In this document: in pieces, positions 8,107 through 21,700 of the stretch
Layout: each line of letters starts with the position of its first letter
Position numbering within the stretch: the stretch's first letter is position 1
From: Atopobacter sp. AH10
GTDB lineage: Bacteria; Bacillota; Bacilli; Lactobacillales; Aerococcaceae
Assembly (NCBI RefSeq): GCF_003664595.1
Contig: NZ_QXPZ01000008.1
Location: forward strand, 24,074 to 88,073
Reading direction: 5' to 3'
DNA length: 64,000 bases
The notes under the pieces: model-generated
What the model saw: the letters and a program-made list of their open reading frames with translations, nothing else
What the model was told of the DNA's origin: nothing
The model's database searches: none
Made by a program: the position numbers and the translations under genes

Positions 8107-8918
8107 AAATACTCTACCAATCCTTCCTGATCAAGATAGCTTTCAGGTAAGTCAATACCTCTTTTGACTAAAGCTACTTTCAATTGATCGATATAAGGCA
8201 AGTCTAACCCATATTCTTCCAACTTGCTTCCTAGAGAAAAGAGCCCTTCTGGTTGCCCATCAAAAATAATTTCCCCATCTTTTAAAAGAATCGTTCGATC
8301 TGCCAAAGCTGCTTCATCTATGTCATGCGTAATGGATAAAACCGTCAAATCTTTTTCTGCTTTTAATTGGCGTAGGGTTTCTAATACTTCTCTACGTCCA
8401 AGTGGATCTAACATAGAGGTCGCCTCGTCTAAGATGATCACTTTAGGTGCCAAAGCCATGACCCCAGCCAGAGCCACACGTTGTTTTTGACCTCCAGATA
8501 AGCGAGCGGGCTCATGATGCCTAAAATCCCACATATTCACCCATTTTAGAGCTTTCTCCACCCGTTCTTGCATTAAGGATCGTTCAAAGGCTTGGTTTTC
8601 TAAACCAAATGCCACATCATCTTCTACAGTAGTTCCTACGAATTGATTATCAGGATTTTGGAAAACAATCCCGACTTTAGAACGAATTTCCCAAATGTTT
8701 TCTTCAGTTAAGCTGTTCCCATCAATCGTCACACTTCCCGATAAAGGAGTCAAAAGTCCATCGATCACCTTCGCTAAAGTCGATTTGCCAGACCCATTTG
8801 GTCCAACGATTGCCACCCACTCTCCTTCATTAATCGAAAGAGAAAGATCCTTTAGAATCAAGGGTTTAGCCGAATCATAAGTAAATTTCACATGATCGAG
8901 CTGGATCATCAGAGACAT
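8082..8918 (-). CDS. ecfA1: ECF transporter ATPase EcfA1
   Basis: The 278-residue ABC ATPase is of normal length. Visible motifs are Walker A GPNGSGKS (39-46), Q-loop FQNPDNQ (86-92), signature LSGGQ (140-144), Walker B IILDEA (161-166) and a switch His in SITHDIDEA. It heterodimerises with EcfA2 to drive substrate import through EcfT. It is the first gene of the operon, with GAGGTGACCT ahead of the ATG. The 25-bp overlap with ecfA2 implies translational coupling. Confidence 0.95.
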   Translation of the reverse strand: MSLMIQLDHVKFTYDSAKPLILKDLSLSINEGEWVAIVGPNGSGKSTLAKVIDGLLTPLSGSVTIDGNSLTEENIWEIRSKVGIVFQNPDNQFVGTTVEDDVAFGLENQAFERSLMQERVEKALKWVNMWDFRHHEPARLSGGQKQRVALAGVMALAPKVIILDEATSMLDPLGRREVLETLRQLKAEKDLTVLSITHDIDEAALADRTILLKDGEIIFDGQPEGLFSLGSKLEEYGLDLPYIDQLKVALVKRGIDLPESYLDQEGLVEYLWKLHSRK

Positions 8919-9057
8919 AGGTCACCTCATTTCTTTCATTTTTATGAATTTAATTTCGCCTGTTATATTAAATTTTCACTTGCTCCATTTTTAAAGGAGT
9001 AAGGCAGGCTGATAGATAAAGTTAAGCTACACTTTTTAATGACTCACCTAGATGAAG

Positions 9058-9275
9058 CTTCAACCAGCTAGATTTTTTAATGACTCGCCAGGATGAAACT
9101 TCAACCAGCTAGATTTTTTTAATGACTTCGCATGGATTAAGCTTCAACCAGATACTTTTTTGATTTCGCATGGATTGAGCTTCAACCAGCTAGATTTTTT
9201 AACTTCGCATGGATTTAAGCTTCAACCAGCTAGATTTTTTAACTTCACCTGGATTTAAGCTTCAACCAGCTAGAT
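9058..9275. repeat. About 40-bp tandem repeat downstream of rplQ
   Basis: CTTCAACCAGCTAGATT-type units start at 9058, 9099, 9142, 9180, 9220 and 9260, each followed by a T-run and CTTCGCATGGATT or a variant. The array lies in the 970-bp gap between ecfA1 and rplQ. No ORF or RNA gene is visible in the gap. Confidence 0.8.
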
Positions 9276-9546
9276 TATAGCATATAAAGATAGCCTCATT
9301 TTTTAAACATACGCTCTTAGCTTACCAAAAATTCCTTTACAAAAGAATACTTTAGGCTTTTTTTATGATGAATGCCAGTGAAAGTCTAAGAGAGAGGCAA
9401 AGGGTCTACTTTATATCATCGAAAGACAGATACTTGTAAGTTACACAAAAAGGCTTACACTGTGCTTCTATTTATTTGGATCAGCTAGATACCGTTAAAA
9501 TTTAGGTCATTCGCAAAGTGGCAAATATCTTTCGGAAAAATTCAGC

Positions 9547-9675
9547 TAATAAGAGCTAGTTAGCCAAGTTTTCAATGCTTGATCGCTTGGACAATTGGCG
9601 GATAAATCCTAATGATAAGAGCAAGCCAGCCAAGTTTTCAATGCTTGGTCGTTTCGACAATTAGCGGTTGAATTC
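9547..9675. repeat. About 66-bp imperfect direct duplication
   Basis: Two copies share CCAAGTTTTCAATGCTTG followed by TCG, a TT/GGACAATT segment and AGCGG/GGCGG. They start near 9550 and 9616 in the same gap as the 40-bp array. Confidence 0.75.
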
Positions 9676-9708
9676 TGCTAATAAAGGCACACCATATTAT
9701 CCCCATCA

Positions 9709-9757
9709 GAAAAAGCCCAAGCTAAGATTTTTATCCAAGCTTGAGCCAAAAAAAATA
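9709..9757 (-). terminator. Terminator of the S10-spc-alpha transcript
   Basis: On the minus strand GCTCAAGCT pairs with AGCTTGGGC (one G-U pair), followed by TTTTTC. A further perfect hairpin, GTCGCTAAGC/GCTTAGCGAC, lies at about 9777-9802 between it and rplQ. Confidence 0.7.
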
Positions 9758-9888
9758 GCCCTCAACCATATGAATGGTCGCTAAGCTAGATAGCTTAGCG
9801 ACACTCGAGCTAGACTAAAAGGTTCCCCTTCATCATCATAACACTCGTTCATACTTTGAGAGGTTTAGAAATCGTAAGTCGTATAAGA

Positions 9889-10281
9889 CTAAACGAGTTC
9901 AATAATAACCATAGGAGCACCGTCACCTTGACGTTGACCCAATTTCAAAATACGGGTATATCCCCCTTGACGTTCAGCATAACGAGATGCCAATTCGCCA
10001 AATAATTTTTGTAAAGCTGTTTCTACAACAACTTCACCTTCTTCGCCTTCACCATCTACACGAACGTCGCTTAATTCATGACGAACGAATGCAGCAGCTT
10101 GACGGCGGTGGTGTAAATCACCTTTTTTACCTAAAGTGATCATTTTTTCAACTGCAGAGCGCAATTCTTTTGCACGTGCTTCAGTTGTGGTAATACGTTC
10201 GTTGATGATCAAATCAGTCGTTAAATCACGTAACAAAGCTTTCCGTTGAGAGCTTGTCCGATTTAATTTACGGTATGCCAT
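9889..10281 (-). CDS. rplQ: 50S ribosomal protein L17
   Basis: The 130-residue protein begins [20 protein letters not shown], the characteristic L17 N-terminus, and ends with the [26 protein letters not shown] tail. It is the last gene of the alpha operon, 22 bp after rpoA, and has a GGAGGG ribosome site. An acidic insertion ([13 protein letters not shown]) in the middle is a modest length variation seen in bacilli. Confidence 0.97.
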   Translation of the reverse strand: MAYRKLNRTSSQRKALLRDLTTDLIINERITTTEARAKELRSAVEKMITLGKKGDLHHRRQAAAFVRHELSDVRVDGEGEEGEVVVETALQKLFGELASRYAERQGGYTRILKLGQRQGDGAPMVIIELV

Positions 10282-10303
10282 TCCTGGGTTTCCCTCCTTC
10301 AGA

Positions 10304-11248
10304 TTAATCGTCCTGACGTAATGTCAGATCTAAATCAGATAATTTTGTCTTCACTTCATCCAGAGACTTACGACCCAGGTTACGAACCTTGATCATCTCT
10401 GCTTCAGATTTACTGGTTAATTCCTCAACCGTGTTAATCCCTGCCCGTTTCAAGCAGTTGTAAGAGCGAACGGATAGATCCAATTCCTCAATCGTCATTT
10501 CGAGCATTTTACCTTTTTGCGTTTCTTCTTTTTCTACCATGATTTCCGCTTTACGAGCTTCATCAGTTAAATTCACGAAGACGTTTAAATGTTCCGTCAA
10601 AATCTTGGCAGAAAGGGAAATCGCTTCTTCTGGTGAAATAGAGCCATCTGTCCACACATCTAAAGTCAATTTATCGCTAAGGCGTTTATGACCAATACGT
10701 GTATTTTCAACTTGATAATTCACCTTATGTACAGGTGTGTAAATCGAGTCGATCGGAATAACTCCGATAGGTGTAGATTCACTCTTGTTGTGTTCAGAGC
10801 GCACATAGCCACGACCACTCTTGGCATTCATTGTGATATGCAAGTGATGATCCTTAGCTAACGTACATAGGTACAAGTCAGGGTTTAGAATAGTGACATC
10901 ACCAGAATGGGAAATATCTCCAGCTGTAATCGTAGCGGGGCCTGTAACGTCGATTTCGAGAACTGTATCCTCTTCATCCAGCTTCTTTAGAGCAACTTGT
11001 TTCAAATTGAGAATAATCGTGCTGACATCTTCCATAACCCCTTTAACGGTGGAAAACTCGTGCAAGACACCGTCAATTTGAATGTCAGTAATAGCAAATC
11101 CTGGCAGCGAGGACAGTAAGATTCGGCGTAAAGAATTACCTAATGTTGTGCCATAACCACGTTCTAATGGTTCAACAACAAATTTACCAAACTTCTGATC
11201 TTCACTGATCTCAATCGTTTCAATGACTGGTTTTTCAATTTCGATCAT
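10304..11248 (-). CDS. rpoA: DNA-directed RNA polymerase alpha subunit
   Basis: The 314-residue alpha subunit has the N-terminal dimerisation domain (about 1-230, with [23 protein letters not shown]) and the C-terminal DNA- and activator-contact domain (about 245-310, with [20 protein letters not shown] and [11 protein letters not shown]). The length matches the family. It sits in the alpha operon between rpsK and rplQ. Confidence 0.98.
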   Translation of the reverse strand: MIEIEKPVIETIEISEDQKFGKFVVEPLERGYGTTLGNSLRRILLSSLPGFAITDIQIDGVLHEFSTVKGVMEDVSTIILNLKQVALKKLDEEDTVLEIDVTGPATITAGDISHSGDVTILNPDLYLCTLAKDHHLHITMNAKSGRGYVRSEHNKSESTPIGVIPIDSIYTPVHKVNYQVENTRIGHKRLSDKLTLDVWTDGSISPEEAISLSAKILTEHLNVFVNLTDEARKAEIMVEKEETQKGKMLEMTIEELDLSVRSYNCLKRAGINTVEELTSKSEAEMIKVRNLGRKSLDEVKTKLSDLDLTLRQDD

Positions 11249-11292
11249 TAAATTTCATACCCCTTTCGAAACGCTAAGATGGACCAAACAGA

Positions 11293-11679
11293 TTAAACCC
11301 GACGACGTTTTGGCGGACGGCAACCATTGTGAGGAATTGGTGTTACGTCACGAATAGCTGTAACTTCCAAACCAGTCGCTTGCAATGCGCGGATAGCAGC
11401 TTCACGACCAGAACCTGGTCCTTTAACGGTTACTTCAACCGTCTTCATGTTGTGTTCCATTGCGCCTTTAGCAGCTGTTTCAGCAGCCATTTGAGCAGCA
11501 AATGGGGTAGATTTACGAGAGCCACGGAAGCCTAGTGCACCAGCGGAAGACCAAGAAATTGCGTTCCCATGCACGTCGGTAATCATAACGATCGTGTTGT
11601 TAAATGTAGAGCGAATGTGAGCCACACCGCTTTCGATATTTTTTCTGACACGTTTCCGTGTATTTTTTCTTTGAGCCAT
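11293..11679 (-). CDS. rpsK: 30S ribosomal protein S11
   Basis: The 128-residue product contains the S11 hallmarks [18 protein letters not shown] and [18 protein letters not shown]11 forms part of the 30S platform. The gene lies 29 bp after rpsM with an AGGAGG site. Confidence 0.98.
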   Translation of the reverse strand: MAQRKNTRKRVRKNIESGVAHIRSTFNNTIVMITDVHGNAISWSSAGALGFRGSRKSTPFAAQMAAETAAKGAMEHNMKTVEVTVKGPGSGREAAIRALQATGLEVTAIRDVTPIPHNGCRPPKRRRV

Positions 11680-11708
11680 TTAACGCAGTACCTCCTTTTC
11701 AGTCATTC

Positions 11709-12071
11709 CTATTTCTTGCCGGCGATAGCTTTAGCCGGGCCTTTACGCGTACGAGCGTTGTTTTTAGTGTTTTGCCCACGAACTGGCAAACCAAAACGGT
11801 GACGATTGCCACGGTAAGAACCGATTTCTTGAAGACGCTTGATGTTCAAGCTAACTTCACGACGTAAGTCCCCTTCAATCTTGAGCTTGTCTACTTCAGC
11901 ACGGATGCGATCCAATTCATCGTTCGTTAAATCGCGAACCCGAGTATCTTCGGAAATTCCAGTAGTCGCGAGGATTTCTTTCGCTGTTGTGCTACCGATA
12001 CCATAGATATATGTTAACGAAATGACAACGCGTTTGTCACGCGGAATGTCGATACCTGCAATACGAGCCAT
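11709..12071 (-). CDS. rpsM: 30S ribosomal protein S13
   Basis: The product is 120 residues. It starts [20 protein letters not shown], and the [22 protein letters not shown] tail that contacts tRNA and the subunit interface is present. It follows rpmJ with a GGAGG site. Confidence 0.98.
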   Translation of the reverse strand: MARIAGIDIPRDKRVVISLTYIYGIGSTTAKEILATTGISEDTRVRDLTNDELDRIRAEVDKLKIEGDLRREVSLNIKRLQEIGSYRGNRHRFGLPVRGQNTKNNARTRKGPAKAIAGKK

Positions 12072-12096
12072 TCAGTTGGCACCTCCTTGTTATTTT

Positions 12097-12210
12097 CTAA
12101 CCTTGACGTTGTTTATGTTTTGGATTGCTGCAAATGACCATAACTTTACCATTACGTTTGATCAATTTGCATTTTTCACAAATCGGTTTAACACTTGCTC
12201 TAACTTTCAT
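12097..12210 (-). CDS. rpmJ: 50S ribosomal protein L36, zinc-binding type
   Basis: This 37-codon gene reads [18 protein letters not shown] and ends KHKQRQG. Cys11, Cys14, Cys27 and His32 form the zinc site of the C+ type of L36. It lies between infA and rpsM in the standard order, with AGGGAGG upstream of the ATG. Confidence 0.97.
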   Translation of the reverse strand: MKVRASVKPICEKCKLIKRNGKVMVICSNPKHKQRQG

Positions 12211-12241
12211 TCGTTTCCCTCCTTATTGACATGGGAGCCGA

Positions 12242-12460
12242 TTACTTGAAGCGGTAAGTGATCCGTCCACGGGTTAAATCGTAGGGCGAAAGTTCAACCG
12301 TTACTCTATCGCCAGGCAAGATTTTGATGTAGTGCATCCGAATCTTTCCTGAGACATGGGCTAAAATTTCATGCCCATTTTCCAGTTCAACTTTGAACAT
12401 GGCATTAGGTAGAGTTTCAGTAATGGTTCCTTCTACTTCGATGACATCTTCTTTAACCAA
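12242..12460 (-). CDS. infA: Translation initiation factor IF-1
   Basis: The 72-residue S1-like OB-fold protein begins [20 protein letters not shown] and ends RGRITYRFK, as in all IF-1 proteins. It binds the ribosomal A site during initiation. It has its own promoter-like sequence upstream in the gap after adk. Confidence 0.98.
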   Translation of the reverse strand: MVKEDVIEVEGTITETLPNAMFKVELENGHEILAHVSGKIRMHYIKILPGDRVTVELSPYDLTRGRITYRFK

Positions 12461-12514
12461 TCAATTTCCCTCCTCATTGGGATAGTGGAAAAGGTATTGA
12501 ATATTAACTGCCTA

Positions 12515-12543
12515 ATTTTATCACATTAAACCATGTGCATCAA
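12515..12543 (-). promoter_or_regulatory. Internal promoter upstream of infA
   Basis: On the minus strand TTGATG (12538-12543) and TAAAAT (12515-12520) are 17 bp apart, in the only sizeable gap of the spc-alpha cluster (between adk and infA). It would allow separate transcription of infA-rpmJ-rpsM-rpsK-rpoA-rplQ. Confidence 0.65.
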
Positions 12544-12551
12544 GCTATTAA

Positions 12552-14529
<1,978 letters not shown>

Positions 14530-14530
<1 letters not shown>

Positions 14531-14970
14531 TAGATCACCTCTACTGTTCCACCAGCCGCTTCAATAGATTCTTTTGCTGTTGCGCTAAATTTGTGCGCTT
14601 GAACAGTTAATTTACGTTCTAATTTACCCTTGCCTAACACTTTAACACCAGCGTTAACACCTTTCACCAAACCTGCTTCGACTAGGTCAACAACTTTAAC
14701 AGTTGCGCCATCTTCAAAGCGGTTCAATGCTTCAACGTTAACCACTGCATATTCTTTACGGTTAATGTTCTTGAAGCCACGTTTAGGCATACGGCGGAAA
14801 ATAGGCATTTGCCCACCTTCAAAACCTAAACGAACTTTACCACCAGAACGTGCTTTTTGACCTTTTTGACCACGTCCAGATGTTTTACCATTCCCAGAAC
14901 CTTGACCACGACCCACACGGTTACGTGTTTGACGTGAGCCTTCTGCAGGATGTAATTCGTGTAATTTCAT
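14530..14970 (-). CDS. rplO: 50S ribosomal protein L15
   Basis: The 146-residue product has the glycine-rich N-terminus [20 protein letters not shown] followed by [18 protein letters not shown], and the RMPKRGFKN motif. It overlaps secY by one base, so the two are translationally coupled. Confidence 0.98.
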
Positions 14971-14993
14971 CTCTTGGCACCTCCTCGTGTAAT

Positions 14994-15173
14994 CTAAACT
15001 TCCTCAACGCTTACTAAATGAGAAATAGTGCGGATCATCCCTTTGATCGCGTCATTTTCAGTTCTCACAGCAGTTTTGCCGATTTTAGTCAAACCAAGCG
15101 CTTTGGCTGTTCTGATTTGATTTTGAGGACGAGCGATCAAGCTTTTTTTCAAGGTAATTTTGAGTTGAGCCAC
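14994..15173 (-). CDS. rpmD: 50S ribosomal protein L30
   Basis: This 59-codon gene reads [20 protein letters not shown] near its start and ends HLVSVEEV. The start is GTG at 15173, with GGAGGACAAACAA upstream on the minus strand. It sits in the expected place between rpsE and rplO. Confidence 0.95.
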   Translation of the reverse strand: MAQLKITLKKSLIARPQNQIRTAKALGLTKIGKTAVRTENDAIKGMIRTISHLVSVEEV

Positions 15174-15186
15174 TTGTTTGTCCTCC

Positions 15187-15687
15187 TTAGTTCAAAATTT
15201 CTTCAACAGATTTGCCACGCAATTCTGCTACTTGTTCAACAGTCTTCAAGGATTTTAATCCTTCCATAGTTGCACGAATAACGTTGATTGGTGTGTTGGA
15301 ACCCAAGGATTTACTTGTAATATCAGCAATCCCTGCCAATTCGATAAGGGCACGAACAGAACCACCAGCAGCTACCCCAGAACCGGAAATAGCTGGTTTC
15401 AACATAACGCGACCACCACAGAATTCACCAAATACTTCATGAGGAATTGTAGAGCCAACGCGAGGAACTTCGATTAAGTTCTTACGTCCGTCTTCAATTG
15501 CTTTACGGATAGCTTCTGGAACTTCTTGAGCTTTCCCTGTACCAAAGCCGACATGACCGTTCTTGTCACCGACAACGACTAAGGCTGCAAAACGTAGACG
15601 ACGGCCCCCTTTAACAACTTTAGAGACACGGTTGATAGCGACCACGCGATCTTCAAGTTCTAATTTATTGGGATCGATAAAAGTCAT
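15187..15687 (-). CDS. rpsE: 30S ribosomal protein S5
   Basis: The 166-residue product has the S5 signature [20 protein letters not shown] and the C-terminal [20 protein letters not shown] motif. It contributes to decoding accuracy in the 30S body. Confidence 0.98.
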   Translation of the reverse strand: MTFIDPNKLELEDRVVAINRVSKVVKGGRRLRFAALVVVGDKNGHVGFGTGKAQEVPEAIRKAIEDGRKNLIEVPRVGSTIPHEVFGEFCGGRVMLKPAISGSGVAAGGSVRALIELAGIADITSKSLGSNTPINVIRATMEGLKSLKTVEQVAELRGKSVEEILN

Positions 15688-15708
15688 AAAGATATATTCC
15701 TCCTTCTC

Positions 15709-16074
15709 TTAAAATTTCAAGCCGTTTTCACGTGCGGCATCAGCCAATGCTTGAACACGGCCATGGTAAAGATAACCGCCACGGTCAAAGACAACATTCG
15801 TAATAGAAGCTGCTTTAGCACGTTCTGCGATTAATTGACCAACTTGTGCAGCTTGTTCCGTCTTAGTCCCCTTAGAAACTGCGGAATCAAGAGTAGAGGC
15901 ACTTGCTAGCGTCACACCCGCTACGTCATCAATTAATTGAGCGTAGATGTTTGTGTTGGAACGGAACACGTTTAAGCGTGGGCACTCAGCAGTACCAGAG
16001 ATATGACGGCGTACACGGGCATGCCGTTTTTGACGTAATTTGTTTTTATCTGGTTTTGAAATCACAATTTTCAC
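15709..16074 (-). CDS. rplR: 50S ribosomal protein L18
   Basis: The 121-residue 5S rRNA-binding protein contains [19 protein letters not shown] and [20 protein letters not shown]. Position between rplF and rpsE is standard. Confidence 0.98.
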   Translation of the reverse strand: MKIVISKPDKNKLRQKRHARVRRHISGTAECPRLNVFRSNTNIYAQLIDDVAGVTLASASTLDSAVSKGTKTEQAAQVGQLIAERAKAASITNVVFDRGGYLYHGRVQALADAARENGLKF

Positions 16075-16110
16075 CTCTTTGTTTCTTTATGTTAAGCCGC
16101 TAATGGCCTA

Positions 16111-16647
16111 TTATTTACCAGTTTTACCTTCTTTACGACGAACGAATTCATCAGTGTAACGAATCCCTTTGCCTTTATAAGGTTCTGGTGGACGAACTTC
16201 ACGTACTTTAGCAGAGAAGTCGCCAACTGCTTCTTTATCATAACCGGACACGATCAATTTCGTGTTAGAAGGAACTTCAACAGTAATACCTTCTGGCAAT
16301 TCGAATTCAACAGGATGGCTGTAACCAACGTTCAATACGAGTTTCTTGCCTTGTAATTGGGCACGGTACCCAACCCCGATTAAATCTAATTCTTTCTTAA
16401 ATCCTTCGCTCACACCAATGATCATGTTGTTGATCAAAGCGCGAGTTGTGCCGTGCAATGCACGAACGTCTTTTTTATCAGAAGAGCGAGAAATTGAGAT
16501 TTCATTGCCTTCTACAGTCAAAGTTAAGGCATCGCTGTAGCTAAAGCTCATTTCGCCTTTAGGACCTTTAACCGTGATAGTACGGTCTTGATCTTTCACT
16601 TCGACACCGTTTGGGACTACAATGACTTTATTTCCGATACGGCTCAC
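16111..16647 (-). CDS. rplF: 50S ribosomal protein L6
   Basis: The 178-residue product begins [18 protein letters not shown] and carries the L6 signature [16 protein letters not shown] near its C-terminus. It lies near the GTPase-associated centre of the 50S subunit. Confidence 0.98.
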   Translation of the reverse strand: MSRIGNKVIVVPNGVEVKDQDRTITVKGPKGEMSFSYSDALTLTVEGNEISISRSSDKKDVRALHGTTRALINNMIIGVSEGFKKELDLIGVGYRAQLQGKKLVLNVGYSHPVEFELPEGITVEVPSNTKLIVSGYDKEAVGDFSAKVREVRPPEPYKGKGIRYTDEFVRRKEGKTGK

Positions 16648-16668
16648 TGATTGACACCTCCTATAGAA

Positions 16669-17067
16669 TTACCAAACGTAAGCGAGCACTTCGCCGCCAA
16701 CGTTTTTGGCACGGGCTTCTTTGTCAGTGATTACGCCTTCCGAGGTGGAAATCAAGGCAATCCCTAAACCGTTCAATACTTTAGGTACTTCATCGGTCTT
16801 AGCGTAAACACGTAGCCCTGGTTTTGAGATACGTTTTAGTCCAGAAATAACACGTTCGTTGTCCTTGGTGTACTTCAAGAACACACGCATTGTGTTTTGT
16901 TTGTTGTCTTCTTTAACTTCATAGTTTTTAATGAAGCCTTCGCGTTTAAGAATTTCAGCGATCGCAACTTTCATGTTTGAGCTTGGCACTTCAAATGAAG
17001 CGTGGCGAACCATGTTTGCGTTACGAATACGGGTTAAGAAATCCGCGATTGGATCAGTCATCACCAT
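16669..17067 (-). CDS. rpsH: 30S ribosomal protein S8
   Basis: The 132-residue product starts [19 protein letters not shown] and ends [20 protein letters not shown] plus VLAYVW, diagnostic of S8. In many bacteria S8 is the feedback regulator of the spc operon. Confidence 0.98.
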   Translation of the reverse strand: MVMTDPIADFLTRIRNANMVRHASFEVPSSNMKVAIAEILKREGFIKNYEVKEDNKQNTMRVFLKYTKDNERVISGLKRISKPGLRVYAKTDEVPKVLNGLGIALISTSEGVITDKEARAKNVGGEVLAYVW

Positions 17068-17092
17068 TAACGTTTACCCCCTTATTACTTGA

Positions 17093-17278
17093 TTACCAGC
17101 TAGCTTTCTTCAAGCCAGGAATTTGTCCCTTATAGGCAAGTTCGCGTAAGCAAATGCGGCATAGTCTAAATTTACGATATACAGAGTGTGGGCGTCCGCA
17201 GCGTTCGCAACGGGTGTACTCTTGTGTCGAAAATTTCTTTGGTTTAAGGTTTTTTTGAACCATTGATGTTTTTGCCAA
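17093..17278 (-). CDS. rpsN: 30S ribosomal protein S14, zinc (type Z)
   Basis: The 61-residue C+ form has a zinc ribbon with Cys24, Cys27, Cys40 and Cys43 ([10 protein letters not shown] and [10 protein letters not shown]). The start is TTG at 17278, encoding the conserved MAKTSM N-terminus and preceded by AAGGAGGCG six bases upstream. The longer in-frame reading to 17317 covers the ribosome site and the rplE stop and is rejected. Confidence 0.95.
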   Translation of the reverse strand: MAKTSMVQKNLKPKKFSTQEYTRCERCGRPHSVYRKFRLCRICLRELAYKGQIPGLKKASW

Positions 17279-17294
17279 ACTACTCGCCTCCTTA

Positions 17295-17834
17295 TTACTT
17301 CTTGAATGGCATACCAAGTTGAGTTAACAACTCAGCTGCTTCTTCATCGGTATTTGCGGTTGTTACAATAACAATGTCCATCCCGCGTACCTTATCAACG
17401 TTATCGTAAGAAATTTCTGGGAAGATTAATTGTTCCCGAACCCCTAATGTATAGTTCCCACGGCCGTCGAAGCTCTTCTTAGAAACCCCACGGAAGTCAC
17501 GCACCCGAGGAAGGGAAATAGAGATTAACTTGTCTAAGAAGTCATACATACGTTCACCACGAAGGGTAACTTTTGTACCGATTGGCATACCTTCACGTAA
17601 GCGGAAGCCAGCGATAGATTTCTTAGCAGTTGTAACAACTGGTTTTTGACCAGAAATCAATGTCAATTCGTTAACAGCTTTTTCTAAGTTTTTAGAATTA
17701 CTTACAGCGTCACCAACCCCCATGTTGATCACGATTTTTTCAACTTTAGGGACTTGCATGATCGAGCTGTATGAGAATTTCTCAACTAAAGCCGGAACAA
17801 CTGTTTCTTTATACTTTTGGTTTAAACGGTTCAT
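17295..17834 (-). CDS. rplE: 50S ribosomal protein L5
   Basis: The 179-residue 5S rRNA-binding protein contains the motifs [32 protein letters not shown] and [10 protein letters not shown]. Order rplX-rplE-rpsN is standard. Confidence 0.98.
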   Translation of the reverse strand: MNRLNQKYKETVVPALVEKFSYSSIMQVPKVEKIVINMGVGDAVSNSKNLEKAVNELTLISGQKPVVTTAKKSIAGFRLREGMPIGTKVTLRGERMYDFLDKLISISLPRVRDFRGVSKKSFDGRGNYTLGVREQLIFPEISYDNVDKVRGMDIVIVTTANTDEEAAELLTQLGMPFKK

Positions 17835-17857
17835 TACTATTTATCCTCCTTCCTCGA

Positions 17858-18175
17858 TTATTTGATAGTTTCACCAGTTTTTTTGTTGTAGCGAACTTTC
17901 TTGCCATCTTCGATACGAGAACCCGTACGAGTTGCTTCACCTGTAGCTGGGTCGATCAATTGCACGTTAGACACGTGGATAGCTTGTTCGATTTCTTTAA
18001 TGCCGCCCATTTGATCAGCTTGAGAAGGGCGCGCATGTTTCTTAGCGATGTTTACGCCTTCGACAATGACACGGTTAGTTTTAGGGAAAGCTTGCGTTAC
18101 AACGCCTTCTTTGCCTTTATCTTTACCGGCGATTACTTTAACTTTGTCACCTGTTTTGACATGCATGTTAGGCAC
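17858..18175 (-). CDS. rplX: 50S ribosomal protein L24
   Basis: The 105-residue protein has the KOW motif ([20 protein letters not shown]) and the family C-terminus [14 protein letters not shown]. It initiates 50S assembly. Confidence 0.97.
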   Translation of the reverse strand: MPNMHVKTGDKVKVIAGKDKGKEGVVTQAFPKTNRVIVEGVNIAKKHARPSQADQMGGIKEIEQAIHVSNVQLIDPATGEATRTGSRIEDGKKVRYNKKTGETIK

Positions 18176-18184
18176 CTCCTTTAA

Positions 18185-18574
<390 letters not shown>

Positions 18575-18581
18575 TTAATGC

Positions 18582-18842
18582 TTAGATAATCACTGATTCT
18601 TCAACGATTTCAACTAAACGGAAATGTTTGTCTTTAGATAATTTACGTGTTTCCATAATCCGAACGACATCGCCCATTTTAGCTGAATTGTTTTCATCAT
18701 GAGCTTTGAAGCGTTTGGAGTATTTTACCCGTTTGCCATAAGTTGGATGTTGTTTGTAAGTATCCACAGAGACAATAATAGTTTTGTCCATTTTGTCGGA
18801 CACAACGCGACCTTGATATACCTTGCGTTGGTTACGATCCAT
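18582..18842 (-). CDS. rpsQ: 30S ribosomal protein S17
   Basis: The 86-residue OB-fold protein contains [17 protein letters not shown] and [20 protein letters not shown], both typical S17. Confidence 0.98.
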   Translation of the reverse strand: MDRNQRKVYQGRVVSDKMDKTIIVSVDTYKQHPTYGKRVKYSKRFKAHDENNSAKMGDVVRIMETRKLSKDKHFRLVEIVEESVII

Positions 18843-18871
18843 GAGGCTTGTCCTCCTTTTTCTATCTTATT

Positions 18872-19069
18872 CTATTGTTGATTAAGTTCTTGTTGACGTA
18901 ATTCGGTTTTAATCCGTGCAATCGATTTGCGGACTTCTTTAATCCGAGCAGTGTTTTCTAATTGACCAGTAGCCAATTGGAAACGCAAGTTGAACAACTC
19001 TTCTTTGAACTCTTGTTCTTTCTTAACTAATTCTTGAGTAGAAAGTGCTCTAACGTCTTTAGCCTTCAT
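18872..19069 (-). CDS. rpmC: 50S ribosomal protein L29
   Basis: The 65-residue form starts at the ATG at 19069 ([18 protein letters not shown]), matching the family; an upstream in-frame ATG lies inside rplP without a ribosome site. It overlaps the 3' end of rplP by 11 bp. L29 sits at the peptide exit tunnel. Confidence 0.96.
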   Translation of the reverse strand: MKAKDVRALSTQELVKKEQEFKEELFNLRFQLATGQLENTARIKEVRKSIARIKTELRQQELNQQ

Positions 19070-19493
19070 TCGATTCACCACCCAATTCTTCACGTCTTAC
19101 GAATTTCGTACGAATTGGCAATTTGTGAGAAGCAAGACGTAATGCTTCACGAGCCACTTCTTCAGAAATCCCACCAACTTCAAATAAGACTTTACCGCGT
19201 TTAACTGGAGCAACCCAACCTTCTGGAGCCCCTTTACCGGAACCCATCCGAACCCCGATAGCTTTTGCAGTGTAAGATTTGTGAGGGAAAATTTTGATCC
19301 AGACTTTCCCACCACGTTTCATGTAATGAGTCATCGCAATACGAGCTGCTTCGATTTGACGGTTAGTGATCCATTTTGAATCAACAGCTTGAAGACCGAA
19401 TTGACCGAAAACAACTTCTTTGCCGCCTTTAGCTTCCCCGCGCATTTTACCACGGAATTCGCGACGGTGTTTTACACGTTTAGGTACTAACAT
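19059..19493 (-). CDS. rplP: 50S ribosomal protein L16
   Basis: The 144-residue product starts [19 protein letters not shown] and contains [20 protein letters not shown] and [18 protein letters not shown], the L16 core near the A site. Confidence 0.98.
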   Translation of the reverse strand: MLVPKRVKHRREFRGKMRGEAKGGKEVVFGQFGLQAVDSKWITNRQIEAARIAMTHYMKRGGKVWIKIFPHKSYTAKAIGVRMGSGKGAPEGWVAPVKRGKVLFEVGGISEEVAREALRLASHKLPIRTKFVRREELGGESNEG

Positions 19494-19495
19494 GC

Positions 19496-20146
19496 TTATT
19501 TCCCTCCTTCTAGATTTTTCGTAGGCAAGATTTCACCACGATAAATCCAAGTTTTTACTCCTAACTTACCATAAGTGGTATCTGCTTCTTCATGAGCGTA
19601 GTCAATATCTGCACGTAAAGTATGCAATGGAACAGTTCCTTCAGAGTAGCTTTCGGAACGAGCGATATCAGCACCGTTCAAACGACCAGATACTTGAGTT
19701 TTGATCCCTTTTGCACCTGCACGCATAGAGCGTTGGATAGCTTGTTTTTGAGCGCGACGGAAAGCTACACGGTTTTCTAATTGTTGTGCAATGCTTTCTG
19801 CCACTAATTTAGCGTCTAAATCAGGTTTCTTGATTTCGACGATGTTGATATGAACTTTTTTGCCAGTCACTTGGTTAAGAGATTGACGTAGTTTTTCAAC
19901 TTCAGAACCGCCTTTACCAATTACCATACCTGGTTTTGCGGTGTGAATTGCAATGTTGATGCGTTTAGCTGCACGTTCGATTTCGATACGAGAAACAGAA
20001 GCTTCGTTCAATGTCTTGTAGATGTAATCGCGAATCTTCAAATCTTCGTGAAGGTAGTCTGCATATTGTTTTTCAGCATACCATTTTGCATCCCAGTCAC
20101 GGATGATGCCTACACGCATACCTGTTGGATTTACTTTTTGACCCAC
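19496..20146 (-). CDS. rpsC: 30S ribosomal protein S3
   Basis: The 216-residue product has the KH domain ([15 protein letters not shown]) and the C-terminal [20 protein letters not shown] motif. It lies at the mRNA entry channel. Confidence 0.98.
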   Translation of the reverse strand: MGQKVNPTGMRVGIIRDWDAKWYAEKQYADYLHEDLKIRDYIYKTLNEASVSRIEIERAAKRINIAIHTAKPGMVIGKGGSEVEKLRQSLNQVTGKKVHINIVEIKKPDLDAKLVAESIAQQLENRVAFRRAQKQAIQRSMRAGAKGIKTQVSGRLNGADIARSESYSEGTVPLHTLRADIDYAHEEADTTYGKLGVKTWIYRGEILPTKNLEGGK

Positions 20147-20149
20147 TGA

Positions 20150-20506
20150 TTATCCCTCCTCTGATTCTGATACCACAATCGTGATGTGGCTCGTGCGCTT
20201 AAGAATTGGTGAAGCTGAACCTTTTGCACGTGGACGGAAACGTTTCATCGTTGGTCCTTCGTTAGCATAAGCTTCAGTGACAACCAAATTCGTCACGTCT
20301 AAATCGAAGTTATGTTCCGCATTAGCGATTGCGGAGTTAAGTACTTTTTCAATAATTGGGGAAGCGCCACGACGTTGGTGCTTCAAAATAGCAATTGCTT
20401 CGCCGACCTTTTTGCCTCTAATGAGATCGATCACTAAACGAACCTTACGAGGTGCAATCCGGACAGTTTTTGCAGTTGCTTTTGCGCTTGTAATGCGTTC
20501 TGCCAT
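20150..20506 (-). CDS. rplV: 50S ribosomal protein L22
   Basis: The 118-residue product contains [19 protein letters not shown] and the tunnel-lining hairpin [20 protein letters not shown]. No change in the hairpin is evident by eye. Confidence 0.98.
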   Translation of the reverse strand: MAERITSAKATAKTVRIAPRKVRLVIDLIRGKKVGEAIAILKHQRRGASPIIEKVLNSAIANAEHNFDLDVTNLVVTEAYANEGPTMKRFRPRAKGSASPILKRTSHITIVVSESEEG

Positions 20507-20522
20507 TGGTTATTCCTCCTCG

Positions 20523-20804
20523 TTATCTTACTTTCGTTTTCTTGTCATCGCCAGCGTGCCCACGGAATGTGCGGGTTGGGGCGAATTCACCTAATTTATG
20601 TCCTACCATATCTTCTTGGATGTAAACTGGGACGTGTTTTCTCCCATCATAAACGGCAATCGTTTGTCCAACAAAATTTGGGAAGATTGTTGAGCGACGA
20701 GACCAAGTCTTAATTACAACTTTTTTGTCGGATTGAGCAGCAGCTTCAACCTTCTTCATCAAATGTTCGTCGACGAAAGGTCCTTTTTTCAAACTACGAG
20801 TCAC
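20523..20804 (-). CDS. rpsS: 30S ribosomal protein S19
   Basis: The 93-residue product starts [20 protein letters not shown] and contains [20 protein letters not shown] and [19 protein letters not shown]. Confidence 0.98.
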   Translation of the reverse strand: MTRSLKKGPFVDEHLMKKVEAAAQSDKKVVIKTWSRRSTIFPNFVGQTIAVYDGRKHVPVYIQEDMVGHKLGEFAPTRTFRGHAGDDKKTKVR

Positions 20805-20843
20805 GTTCGTATCCTCCTTCCAGAGTTATCCAGTATCTAATGA

Positions 20844-21674
20844 TTATTTTTTGCGTCCGCGGATGATTAACTTGCTTGAATGTTTCTTCTTGCGACGTGT
20901 CTTCAAGCCAAGAGCTTTCTTACCCCATGGAGTCATTGGAGATGGACGACCGATTGGAGCACGGCCTTCACCACCACCGTGTGGGTGATCGTTAGGGTTC
21001 ATTACAGAACCACGTACTTCAGGACGTTTGCGCATCCAGCGAGCACGACCAGCTTTACCAAAGTTAATCAATTCGTGTTGTTCGTTACCAACAGAACCGA
21101 TAGTTGCACGGCATGTTGATAAGATTAAACGTACTTCACCAGAGTTCAAGCGAACCATAGTGTATTTACCTTCGTTCCCTAATACTTGAGCACGAGCCCC
21201 AGCAGAACGAACTAATTGGCCACCCTTACCTGGTTTTAATTCGATGTTGTGGATAACAGTACCGTCAGGAATATTGCCTAATGGAAGAGCATTCCCTAAC
21301 TTGATGTCCACATTTTCACCTGATTCAATCTTTTGACCGACTTTCAAGCCTTTAGGTGCGATGATGTAGGTTTTAACCCCATCTTCATAATGAATCAAAG
21401 CAATGTTAGATGTACGGTTTGGATCGTATTCAATTGCAGCAACTGTTCCGATCACACCGTCTTTGTTCCGTTTGAAATCGATGATACGGTAAGCACGTTT
21501 GTGGCCACCACCTTGATGACGAACAGTGATCTTACCTTGCGAATTACGACCAGCACGGTTTTTAGATGATTCGAGTAACGATTTTTCAGGTGTTGTTTTA
21601 GTGATTTCGCTAAAATCATAACCTGTCATGTTACGACGACCGTTAGACGTTGGTCTATATTTTTTAATCGCCAC
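20844..21674 (-). CDS. rplB: 50S ribosomal protein L2
   Basis: The 276-residue product contains [19 protein letters not shown] and the C-terminal signature [19 protein letters not shown], including the histidine region near the peptidyl-transferase centre. Confidence 0.98.
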   Translation of the reverse strand: MAIKKYRPTSNGRRNMTGYDFSEITKTTPEKSLLESSKNRAGRNSQGKITVRHQGGGHKRAYRIIDFKRNKDGVIGTVAAIEYDPNRTSNIALIHYEDGVKTYIIAPKGLKVGQKIESGENVDIKLGNALPLGNIPDGTVIHNIELKPGKGGQLVRSAGARAQVLGNEGKYTMVRLNSGEVRLILSTCRATIGSVGNEQHELINFGKAGRARWMRKRPEVRGSVMNPNDHPHGGGEGRAPIGRPSPMTPWGKKALGLKTRRKKKHSSKLIIRGRKK

Positions 21675-21700
21675 GTGTATCCCTCCTGTTAACTGGTGAT